From: Apophysomyces variabilis
Taxonomy: Eukaryota; Mucoromycota; Mucoromycetes; Mucorales; Mucoraceae
Reading direction: 5' to 3'
Assembly: GCA_002749535.1 (NCBI GenBank)
Contig: MZZL01000390.1
Coordinates: 83,945-147,944 of the forward strand
DNA length: 64,000 nt
Part shown: positions 26,531-35,540 of the stretch, in pieces
How positions within the stretch are numbered: position 1 is the first letter of the stretch
Layout: the number at the start of each line of letters is the position of its first letter
The notes under the pieces: generated by a model
Database searches by the model: none
The model's input: only the letters and a program-made list of their open reading frames with translations
What the model was told of the DNA's origin: nothing
Program-made: the position numbers and the translations under genes

Positions 26531-27863
26531 TATAGAACCCCAAGTTTCTGCTAAAGAATAAGACAATATGCGTCATTAGTGAATGAGTTTTGCAACCAGC
26601 ACATTTTAATTCAACTTGATCCTCCAGTAGACACGAAATTCTTTCGAATAGCATGCAATATAATTAATGGTTGCTAAATGGAAATGGTATCCTGGAAGTC
26701 TTTTTACTTACATCCGAAGGCTAATCGCAACACATGTGTTGCGGGCCGCAGGGCATCCAGTGCAGGGTGGCCGACGGTATCCTGGAATTCATAAACAGCC
26801 ATTTAGAAAAGTGGTCAAACGAAAAACCGCCAAGCGCTACAGATGGAACAAGATGTTATCAGTATGCAATTATTCATTCAATAAAACTCAAAGTACTTAC
26901 AGACGCCTTATCCAAATCTATGGTATACGATACTCCGCGAGGAGGCGCTGGTACTCATCCTGCGGCGACAGACAAAGAAAAGAAGGGGGAAAAAGAAAGC
27001 GGGAGCGGGACGGCCATGAGGGCGAAGGCACCTCAACTACATCGAGCACAAGAACAGTGTCCAACCTAAAGTGAGTCTAGGGCAAAGAGTGCGGTTAAAG
27101 AGCATCAAATACGTACCAACAGGGGGACATATTCTGGCGAAAGAAGAAAGAAGTACAAAGAAGAAAATAAAGCGACAACACTTTTCACACACACGTTTAT
27201 AAAGGGACGTATCTGAGATATCGTCATGATGTTTTATTCAACACCACCCTGGGATAGTGGGGACTACACTCTTCAGCAACAGATAATGACAACAAAGGTA
27301 TTTGCTCGCCTAATAGGCATCGGAAGCGATATCGCTCATACAGCGTAAGACGGTAGAAAAAAAGGGGAAACATAGAGAGATACAAAAGCAGCCCAGACCT
27401 GGATCACTTGCATGGCAAAGACTAACTGGCAAAGAACTAGACACACGCATGTACTTGTAGCTTGTATTGAAGGGTCATCCGCAAGGTGTTTATAATATAA
27501 ACATCCAATTTACATGGATTGACAGTCTATAGCGAAAGAATGCACTCTATGAAACAGAAATAAGGAATGGGATGAAGAATAGATATTACCACCCAAGTGC
27601 TCCTTATCATCGACCAGCTTATATATCGTTCTTAACCGACGCGAACTTCTGCTCAAGCCGTCGGTTCTTGTTGTTCTGCTACATCAAACGAATATCGTCA
27701 CTAAAGCAATAAGACTACATTATTTTGTTATTACTTTAACACTAGACGTGAACAAGATTTGAAGTATGCACAGTAAAAGCACGGGTTTTATTTTTGTTCC
27801 AACCTTGAGTATTTTGTTACGGTAATATGCTAGCGAGGAATCTACCACAGTCAACGCAGGGTT
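26531..27863 (+). mobile_element. 1.33-kb dispersed repeat, copy A
   Basis: This segment is nearly identical to the reverse complement of 42218-43552. The match begins around TATAGAA and ends at GCAGGGTT, giving lengths of 1333 and 1335 bases. ATGCGC directly flanks both sides of this copy, consistent with a 6-bp target duplication. It contains a 16-bp perfect palindrome (GCAACACATGTGTTGC near 26728-26743), overlapping open frames of about 110-135 codons (26667-27074 and 26734-27069) conserved in the other copy, and on its opposite strand a TATATAAG box and a later AATAAAAC polyadenylation-like signal. No long inverted ends and no transposase are visible. It could be a non-autonomous DNA element or a solo LTR-like unit. 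Confidence 0.7.
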
Positions 27864-27978
27864 ATGCGCAAAAGCGCTCTTGGGACGGCGCAAATTAACT
27901 TGCAAGTTGCACAGAGATCTAACACCGAACCCGGTGACCCAAGTTCTGCTGGTCAACCTCCTTTCACCTGCCACCATA

Positions 27979-29711
27979 ATGGATGTGAGTACCCCAGCAC
28001 TTTGTTCTAACGGCAATGGTCCCATTGACTAGCCAAATCTTAGTACGATTACCCGCATAATAACGATTCCGAAATAGCGTAAGAAGCGTTATCCTATGAT
28101 TCAATAGTGGTGCATAGTTAAACTGATGGTTATTGTTCTATTAGTGATACCGTCGAAGACCATGTTACTTCAGACAAACCACGCATTCTACTAATGGGAC
28201 TACAGAGGTGAGAGCAAGAGTTCATCCAGCAACAACCATGTTGCCGCGTTTAACCAGAGTTCTCAAGACATATCGCTTTCTTTTCTTGCTTAAACCTTTA
28301 AAAGGAGCGGCAAATCCAGTATCCAACGTGTTGTGTTCGGCAAAATGCCTCCTAACGATACGCTTTACCTGGAAAGCACAACAAAAATCCAGAAAGAAGA
28401 TATCACGTAAAGCTAACAGCATAAACAACGCGTTGTCCTTATACATTATCGTAGCCGATCCTTTATAGATTTTCAGATATGGGACTTCCCTGGTCAGGTC
28501 AACTATTTCGATATGGCGTACGACTCTCAGGAGATATTTGGTGCTGTGGGTGCACTTATTTTTGTAATCGATGCTCAGGTATTAGAACAGAACCATACAA
28601 AAAAATAGCAAAGACCAGGAAAAGTATATTCAGTTGCAAAGATAGGATGATTACAGCGAGGCACTTCATCGCCTCTTCTATACAGTTACAAGTGCTTACA
28701 GGGTTAATCCAAATATCACATTTGAGGTCCTTATTCACAAAGTAGACGGACTTTCAGATGACTACAAGATTGGTAAGCGGGAACCATGATAAAGCGCGAC
28801 CGTGTATATGAAAGGCAATCGTTAGATACACAACGAGATATACAACAACGTATGAGTGACGCTCTTGCTGATGCACAAATGGAACATATACATTTGACCT
28901 ACTATTTGACGAGCATCTATGATCATTCGATATATGAAGCATTTAGCAAGATCATCCAAAAGTTGATACGGGAGCTGCCAACCTTAGAAAACTTGCTCAA
29001 TGTCCTGTGCTCGGTATATCTCGTGCAATTCTGTTTATGAATCATTAATGATATATGAATAGAATTCCGGGATTGACAAGGCGTACTTATTCGACACGCT
29101 CACGAAAATTTATATTGCGACTGATAGTTCGCCTGTGGACATGCAATCATATGAACTTTGCAGCGATATGATTGATGTGATTATTGATATCGAGTGTATA
29201 TATGGGTAAATATAGGACGTGGCTCTGGACTTAATACTTAACTTTATTGAAAGAGCCCAAGGCGCAGGCCCGTCCGGAACTGTTGTTGATGAGGAGAGCG
29301 GTGAAGACAGGGAAACCTTGGTGCAATCGCCCATGTTGGAAACAAATTCAAGAAGGCTATCTTCCGATGACGGTAGCCTAAACGAAACCTCACAATCGCT
29401 GGCTTTGCATGAGCGATCGCAGGGTGCAGCTGAGGCAGAAACGTCCAGCCTTATAAAATTGGATAATGGGGATGTATTATATATGCGAGAGGTTAACCGG
29501 TAAGCAAACTTTTACAATTATTTTGCTTATTTAATATTTGCGTAGACTACTTGTCCTCATCTGCTTGTTGCGGCAAGATAACTTTGAAAAACATGGATTG
29601 ATCGATTACAACTTTCAGTGCTTCAAAGAGGCAGTGACAGAAGTTTTTGAGTTCTCTCAGAAAAGAAACACACAGCTTCAGTCCAGTGTTTCTGGCTCTC
29701 ATGAAGATTAA
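27979..29711 (+). CDS. GTR2: RagC/RagD-type GTPase Gtr2 (TORC1 pathway)
   Basis: Partner of Gtr1/RagA in the vacuolar Rag GTPase dimer that passes amino-acid sufficiency to TORC1. Ten exons: 27979-27984, 28044-28078, 28145-28207, 28305-28406, 28455-28578, 28646-28772, 28826-29013, 29063-29205, 29254-29499 and 29546-29711, total 399 residues. Diagnostic blocks: [18 protein letters not shown] (P-loop), FQIWDFPGQ (switch II), [14 protein letters not shown] (HKVD in place of NKxD, typical of Rag proteins), [14 protein letters not shown] [32 protein letters not shown], and the C-terminal roadblock part [13 protein letters not shown]. The first exon is only ATG plus one codon and the second 35 nt. 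The end of a 1.33-kb repeat lies 115 bases upstream. Confidence 0.93.
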
Positions 29712-32100
29712 TAAATATATAATAACTAAAATATAAGCTGGTCATTCGCTCTGCTACAATACATTAATAAGAACGAAGATGATTGCAGATAGGCCAATAG
29801 TGGTTCAATAACACAAGTAGGTCCAAGTGAAAATAAAGTAATTGATAAAAAGCTGGGTCGGGATAAACTCGAGATAAAATAGACGGCATGAACGACATCA
29901 AAATATTCATCTTCGTTCTCTATACTTTTAAACCTACACCAATTTTCCTAATCGAAAAGCATATGTTCTTGCATCAACAAATAGGATAACTTTAGAGTAG
30001 CATGAGATACAATTCAATAAATAGCGCCAGTAAATGCTGCGTTTTATTTAAGCAGAGAAGTGAAATTATGGTAGCTTTGGTTACTGTTGTTATTACTCCG
30101 AGTTTTCTTCAAGACACTACAAATGCTGTTTGCCATTTATAAGCTTATCATCATCTTCATTAACTAACAGCGACTGATTATGCATTATAACATTAATGCC
30201 TTTTCCATGTCTTATACAGCCTACCGATAAACATATCACTTTCTTTAGCAGACATTCTGAGTTGCAACAGAAGGGTAATGTTAACATGGTGTGGTAGCGA
30301 GAGAAAAGAAATAAGAAAAGATGCAAACAGTAAAATACTGTGAGACTGGAATATAGCTTTATTCTCGATACCACTCTCTTATTTATACTTTTTCTACATT
30401 ATCTCAGCTATCATGATGTGACTTTTAATAGTGTCGATCACTAGTCTTATCGATATGTAGCTTCTACCCAGTTTTCGGGGAAGTATTTGACATAGAATCT
30501 CCGATATGGATGATCTTATTATAGTTTAGCCATATTTAGGGTTGTTGTCCTTTTGGATACAACACATGGGCCTTTACTCATGAAATGTATATGCTCTTTA
30601 AACATTGATCATATGTAAATCCGATATATGATGTTGTCAATTCTCCTCTCAATAGTTTTGTTAATTCTAAATAAGATGAAAGAAATGTAAAACAAAAAGA
30701 TATTAATATTATTGCTAAGATTGAACTTGCACTTATTAAAATTATATATTGTTAAAGCAAGTAAATAGAAATAAAAAAACAAACCAACTATGTAAAATCA
30801 AAGTTAAAAAGCTTATATAAAATGGCCACTCTTTCTATGCAATAAGAAAAGTAGAAATTCGAAAGCAGTTAATGCTCTTGACTTGGGGGTTTCTCCCATT
30901 CATTATTAATAGCTGATATAAAATTATTTTTGTTAATAAATGTGACACGTTGCGGTATTGAGTGAATGCTTTTGCAAGCGAATATATGTCTTCTGATGCT
31001 GTGCTTCCTTTTTATGGCAGGGAATCGGCAATCTTTCACGCTGTGCTTTATCAATTAGCGTTGCTGAGGGTGTAGCACACAAAACAGCTGTTCAATTTTA
31101 GGCGAAACTTTTTAATAAGCTAAAAAGAGATCCCAGAACCGGGGATTGTCCATACAACAATAATAAAGACTAATCTGTGCTTAAAAATATAACTGCAAAT
31201 AAAAATAAAATAAAATGAAAAGAATGATTTTATGTTCACATTGACAGAAAACTAAAAGAAGAAGTAAGGAATATTATAAATAAATAATTTAAAACCAAAA
31301 GTAAAAGAAATCTATAAGTAAATCGTACGTCTATCCCCACTCTCAGATTTTACGGTCATTTTTCGGTACGATTGTCTGCTCCCAATGCCTACACACCGTG
31401 TCAATTGTGACACGTGCGGTGCTTTGTCTTGTGACAGAAGGGTACAAAATAAAGAGAATACAAATATACGTAGGAAGGGAAGGGGCGCACAATAAATATA
31501 ACACTTAGAAGAAAAGGATACAATGTAATCGCAATTGATAAAAGGGGAAGGGTACAATAAGATAATCTCAACCGTAAGAAGAGTGTTAAAGAATTTTAAA
31601 AGAGAATAATAAAATAAAGGTGATCGAAAGAAGGAAATACAATAATAGAAAGGTACCAAAAAAAAAGACTCTCGCGAAATGCACAATAAACTTCTGTCAA
31701 TTATATGCTTCAATGATCCTCAGCGATCCAATGACAACAATATAACTTGACCAAGACAAATTTCAGAGTGTAAACAGAGCTTGAGGCACAAAAAGCGTTT
31801 TTGGATGTCGCTCCCGCACACACCTTTCCATTCCCTTTGTCCTCGTCTTTTTATTCATGGAAAACTTCTACTAAACTTCGTACTAGTGAGACAAGATCTT
31901 TAGGAAAGGAAACTAATAAAAGAATGGACGAAACGGAAGACAGCGATAACGAACAAAAGAAAATAATTATGAATTATACTATCTTGACTTAAAAGACAAC
32001 AGCGTATACGTCCGGATAGAACAATAAAATGCAGAGATGATAGCGTCGTGTAACACCGGTTTTACCCAGGTCAAGGTCAAGTGGTAGGTTCATCATTCAC
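29712..32100. other. AT-rich intergenic region
   Basis: About 2.4 kb without a supported gene. It includes the 3' region of GTR2 and long A-rich or T-rich runs. Frames such as 31312-31713 (minus) are aromatic-rich translations of low-complexity sequence and are not convincing. Confidence 0.4.
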
Positions 32101-32103
32101 GGA

Positions 32104-32272
32104 AGTTGTGCACCATTGGAGTCTGTTGTGTGTCTATCTTTCGGTTCGTAAAGGTAGTGTACCTCAAAAGACGCGGTGTACCAACAACTGCCAGACGTTG
32201 TGTCCCAGCCAAATACGTTGTGCACGAACTCCACCCCAAGTGTCGTGTACCTTCAAGAACGTGGTGTACATA
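32104..32272 (+). repeat. Cluster of degenerate GTGTACC-like motifs upstream of tRNA-Glu
   Basis: Seven related words occur in 165 bases in one orientation: GTTGTGCACC, GTAGTGTACC, GCGGTGTACC, CGTTGTGTCC, CGTTGTGCACG, GTCGTGTACC and CGTGGTGTACA, spaced about 15-50 bases. The array ends about 130 bases before the tRNA-Glu gene. It looks like a degenerate tandem or a multi-site binding region. No protein is known to me for this motif. Confidence 0.4.
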
Positions 32273-32402
32273 ACCGAAGAAACAGGAAGAAGACCAAGAC
32301 TTTCCGTAGAATCGAGTATACGCAAGCGCTTCATTTCCGTATTTTTTTACTTCCTTGGGACGGCCGGAAACAATCACCACGGACCGTGTCAAAACATATA
32401 AG

Positions 32403-32474
32403 TCCTCATTGGTCCAGTGGTTAGGATTCCTCGCTTTCACCGAGGCGGCCGGGGTTCGATTCCCCGATGGGGAA
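32403..32474 (+). tRNA. tRNA-Glu (anticodon UUC)
   Basis: A 72-nt cloverleaf: acceptor TCCTCAT pairs with ATGGGGA (one T-G pair), the A box is TGGTCCAGTGG, the anticodon stem-loop CCTCG-CTTTCAC-CGAGG carries TTC, and the T arm is CGGGG-TTCGATT-CCCCG with B box GGTTCGATTCC. Discriminator base A at 32474. No intron. A T6 run at 32485-32490 is the RNA polymerase III terminator. Confidence 0.95.
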
Positions 32475-32484
32475 AATATTTTGA

Positions 32485-32490
32485 TTTTTT
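32485..32490 (+). terminator. Pol III terminator of tRNA-Glu
   Basis: Six T residues eleven bases beyond the tRNA 3' end, the standard RNA polymerase III stop. Confidence 0.8.
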
Positions 32491-32494
32491 ACTT

Positions 32495-33030
32495 TTGCGC
32501 GAAAATGTCGTTGCCGTATTCTGAGCTGGAAATCCAATGGCCAGATAGGGTTGAGACAGGTGTAGAAGACAATGAAATAAAAGATAAACGGATATGATCC
32601 CCTTTTATTCTTTTCGATCGTCTGCGTATTTATATCTTTTTGCTACAATTGTAATTACATAATAATAGTGGTGATAACTATAAGAAAGGAAAACTATGAC
32701 GATATGGTGAAACTGTAACCATGAAGAGGGGCTCAGCAATGTACGGCGACAGATCAGAAATGGACTTCTTGAAGATGCCTGTTTTTGGAATGATGGCCGA
32801 AGCAAAAAGGAAGTTACCCTTTATGGATCTTGGCTGTGATTGGTCGGAAGTTCTTGACTACGACAAAAACAACCTATATTGTCGTCGCCGTATCCTTGAG
32901 CTGGTAATCCAATGGCCAGGAAAAGACGAGATAAAGATAGTGAACAATAGAATCACAATAAAAATAAGTGGATAAGATGATGTTTTATTCTTCGTTGATC
33001 TCATGGATATTTATATCTTTTTTCTATTCT
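32495..33030 (+). repeat. Internal duplication downstream of tRNA-Glu
   Basis: The block 32504-32660 is repeated in diverged form at 32870-33030. Both contain a GAGCTGG(A/T)AATCCAATGGCCAG core, a following ATAAAAG or ATAAGTG stretch, a TTTTATTCTT run and ATTTATATCTTTTT. The two copies encode short matching peptides, one in a 30-codon frame from 32504 and the other at the end of an 84-codon frame (32721-32975), both with an ELxIQWP core. Confidence 0.6.
32721..32975 (+). CDS. Small hypothetical protein with ELVIQWP repeat
   Basis: An 84-residue open frame starting MKRGSAMYGDRSEMDF. It is rich in charged residues and has no recognised domain. Its C-terminal part (RILELVIQWPGKDEI) matches a shorter frame in the upstream duplicate (MSLPYSELEIQWP). 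The amino-acid similarity survives nucleotide divergence, a weak hint that it was once coding, but it may also be a chance frame. Confidence 0.25.
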   Translation: MKRGSAMYGDRSEMDFLKMPVFGMMAEAKRKLPFMDLGCDWSEVLDYDKNNLYCRRRILELVIQWPGKDEIKIVNNRITIKISG

Positions 33031-33546
33031 AAATTATGTAATCTTCTCGGTACGGTGCTAGAAAAGGGAATCGGTTAAAAGACAAAAGGTAAAGTGCGGT
33101 AGATGAGAACTTCTTGGAGATTCGATCTTTTTTGGACAAACACCGAGAGAAGCAAAGACTTGCCTTCTTCGGTGCTTAAGCGTGATTGGCCGATGGTCTG
33201 TACTACGACAATATTTTTGAATACATCGTCGTAAAGTGCTCTTCAAGAGGTATCTTTTGCTACAAGTCTCAGCAAAAACCGTTCACTTTTGGTCAAACGA
33301 TCTCGGAATCTTGACTTGCGGCAATCTAAACTACCTGTTTTTTACTCAACTTGACAGCCGTAATTTTCGTTATTTTTATATCGCAACATCAACAACACCT
33401 TAAGTGAAGTTTCGTCAGCAATCTCAGCAGCACCTGTTTCCCGGGTTTCACGCTTCTACGACTACTTTGGCACTTTTCCACATTTCGAAATTTCGAAACA
33501 ACTCACTTAGGAACAAAAAGTTTTTTTTTTTTAGAGCTCGAACACG

Positions 33547-34200
33547 ATGGATACTGGCCCTCGCGAGACATACGCATACATCGATTCGGTGTACTATCAA
33601 TGCCCCTTGTGTCCAGCCATCCATTTCACAAGCCGTGCCTTGGTGCTACACTGTACTAAATCACACAAATTCAAATTGACAGTTATTTGGCGATGCTATG
33701 ACTGCACAGACACTTTCCGTTCCCGTGACAAGTTTGTAAAACACAAGCGTATACAAACTTATATTGAAGATCAACATATACGCGTCCCACCCAACGTTGG
33801 CCCAGGACCGGATGACTGCGCTATTGATGATTACAATTTTACAAGCAGGACAAAACAATTCATTTGTCCACAATGCAACTCACAGTACGTCGACATTGGT
33901 GCGTTACAACGTCACTATCACCAATCCCATAAGCGACACTTGCGCCCAATTTGGCAATGTCCCACTGGTTGTGGATATGCAACCATTGATCGTCATACTA
34001 TTGCCCAGCATTGTAAATATGAATGCGACAATACCTCTGAGCTGTCAGATCTTGAAGGATCAGGCCTATGTATTGGATGTGGTAGAAGTTTTCCTCCACA
34101 GGATCTGGCCAACCATCAATTAACTCATCCTGGACTCAATGATGTATTAGCCACCACATGGAATCTTCCTTTTGTCGACGATCATCTCGCAGCACTGTAA
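33547..34200 (+). CDS. C2H2-like zinc-finger protein
   Basis: A single-exon protein of 217 residues starting MDTGPRETYAYIDSVYY. It has about five Cys pairs spaced like zinc fingers: CPLC...H...H (residues about 19-40), CYDC with only one clear His (about 50-68), CPQC...HYHQSH (about 107-128), CPTGC...H...C (about 138-160, a C2HC variant) and CIGC...HQLTH (about 177-196). There is no activation domain or other recognisable module. It is likely nucleic-acid binding, but target and process are unknown. An A/T-rich promoter and the tRNA-Glu locus lie upstream; a degenerate copy of that upstream block lies downstream. Confidence 0.75.
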   Translation: MDTGPRETYAYIDSVYYQCPLCPAIHFTSRALVLHCTKSHKFKLTVIWRCYDCTDTFRSRDKFVKHKRIQTYIEDQHIRVPPNVGPGPDDCAIDDYNFTSRTKQFICPQCNSQYVDIGALQRHYHQSHKRHLRPIWQCPTGCGYATIDRHTIAQHCKYECDNTSELSDLEGSGLCIGCGRSFPPQDLANHQLTHPGLNDVLATTWNLPFVDDHLAAL

Positions 34201-34740
34201 ACCATTGTGTTATGCACAGCGGCTACATCAATGGGGTAAGCAACGATATCCTGTGATGCGGCCGTCGTTTATGGATTCAACGCTGCAACTGGACATACAA
34301 CAACACTCCTCTTCCTACGTCACACAGTGCACAGTCCTTTCGTTTGCTATCCCCCGCTTTCCGCCTAACTTTGACAGGTGTCAACACTACGTCTCTTGGC
34401 CATGCTTGACCCATTACCACAATCTTTCTTTTCTCTTTGTTAATCTGTTACTGCTATAGACTTTGCTTTGCTTTTTGTTACTCTCGTTCTGATTCTCTTT
34501 CCATTCCTCTTTTTTCTATGCTCTCTTATACCTTTCATAGTTCCGTTCCTGTACCCCTGCGTCTCAGACCCATCTCTTTTGACACACTTTCCACATTTTT
34601 GCTACTATCCATTCACCCTCCTATGCCAGGATGACTGATCATAGGCAACACCATTTGTAAGGCTAGTTGTCTTTTCTTTTTGCCATAGAGTGGTTTGGTT
34701 TTTCTCACTTTCCTGCTTAATTGATCACCATAAAAATAAA
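34201..34740. other. 3' region of the zinc-finger gene
   Basis: Pyrimidine-rich sequence without a supported gene; the open frames at 34172-34634 are low-complexity translations. A polyadenylation-like AAAAATAAA occurs near 34731. Confidence 0.3.
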
Positions 34741-34750
34741 CGCTTGATCA

Positions 34751-34773
34751 GGTTTGATTCTCCGATGGGGAAG
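34751..34773 (+). pseudogene. tRNA-Glu 3' fragment
   Basis: GGTTTGATTCTCCGATGGGG followed by AA repeats the T-arm and acceptor end of the tRNA-Glu at 32403-32474 with changes in the B box (GGTTTGATTCT), while the 5' half is absent. It marks the start of a duplicated block. Confidence 0.75.
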
Positions 34774-35110
34774 ATATGTTGAACTTTTGACTTATGCATA
34801 AAAGCAATCTAATTTCTTGAACATATCACCTTAAAGCATTTTACAAGGGGTAACTTTTAATACCATAATCAGTGAAAACGGTCTACTTTGGTCCAAAACA
34901 TCTCCGATCCTCTACTTGCGGCGACTTAAATTACCGCTTTTTGCTCATCTTTGCACCCATATCTGTTAACTATTTTACATTATAATCACAAAGGTATGTT
35001 AAGCAAAATTTGATCATTACCACCAGCAGCATCTATTTGCAAAGTTTGACCTCCGTTCCGCTAGTATGGCACATATTGACCTCGCTTTTCACTACTAGCT
35101 TTCGCAAAAC
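34751..35110 (+). repeat. Diverged copy of the tRNA-Glu/zinc-finger promoter block
   Basis: After the tRNA fragment, the sequence follows the order found at 32450-33480: a GAAxATxTTGA run, then AAAACxGTxxACTTTxGGTCxAAA (34876-34899, like 33275-33297), CTTGCGGC, TAAA-TACC, a TTTTTxCTCA stretch, a CAxCAGCAxC stretch and TTTCG-AAAC. The copy is shorter, and the downstream zinc-finger coding part is not preserved. Confidence 0.55.
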
Positions 35111-35540
35111 ATAGGCTTATATCATTATCAATACCTTTGAGTACAGATCATTATGTTTCATGCCAATTCTTACTGTTTTCTCTGGACGTCAAATAAAAGT
35201 AAATAGCAAATTAAAACACATGGAAGACGCGAAACACTGAAGATGTCCGGAATCCTGTCATTAAGAAACGTTATCTATTGAATAAGAGCACTTAAGTGAT
35301 CTCAGAAGCAGAGTCATTTAGTTGTTTCGTTAACCAGAGAAAACATTAAATATTGAAGTAAAATAAAATATTAAGATATTTGTAACTGTCTGCGAGTCGA
35401 TGGGAAACAGCAACATCCTACGATCATTAAATGCTTTAGCTGATTTAGCATTCTTGAGTTAGTTTCATGCCTTCGAAAATCCAGACGCTGTCAAAGTTCT
35501 GTTTAAGATATCCATAGACTGTAATATTAGATCTGATTTT
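35111..35540. other. Intergenic between duplicated block and rhomboid gene
   Basis: AT-rich with no supported gene. It contains the rhomboid 3' untranslated region on the minus strand. Confidence 0.35.

Noticed and set aside
26531..27863. LTR retrotransposon with paired LTRs formed by the two 1.33-kb copies
   Set aside because: The copies are in inverted, not direct, orientation and the intervening 14 kb holds ordinary host genes rather than gag-pol.
28305..28578. A frameshift in the Gtr2 gene between KEDIT and FQIWDF
   Set aside because: Using the acceptor at 28454 (CGTAG) instead of the nearer TATAG restores the frame and gives [12 protein letters not shown], as expected for the family.
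31312..31713. 133-codon minus-strand frame
   Set aside because: Translation of A/T-rich low-complexity sequence, dominated by Phe, Tyr, Ser and Leu, with no domain and no neighbours supporting it.
32355..32597. 80-codon frame across the tRNA-Glu gene
   Set aside because: It is a read-through of the tRNA and has no independent support.
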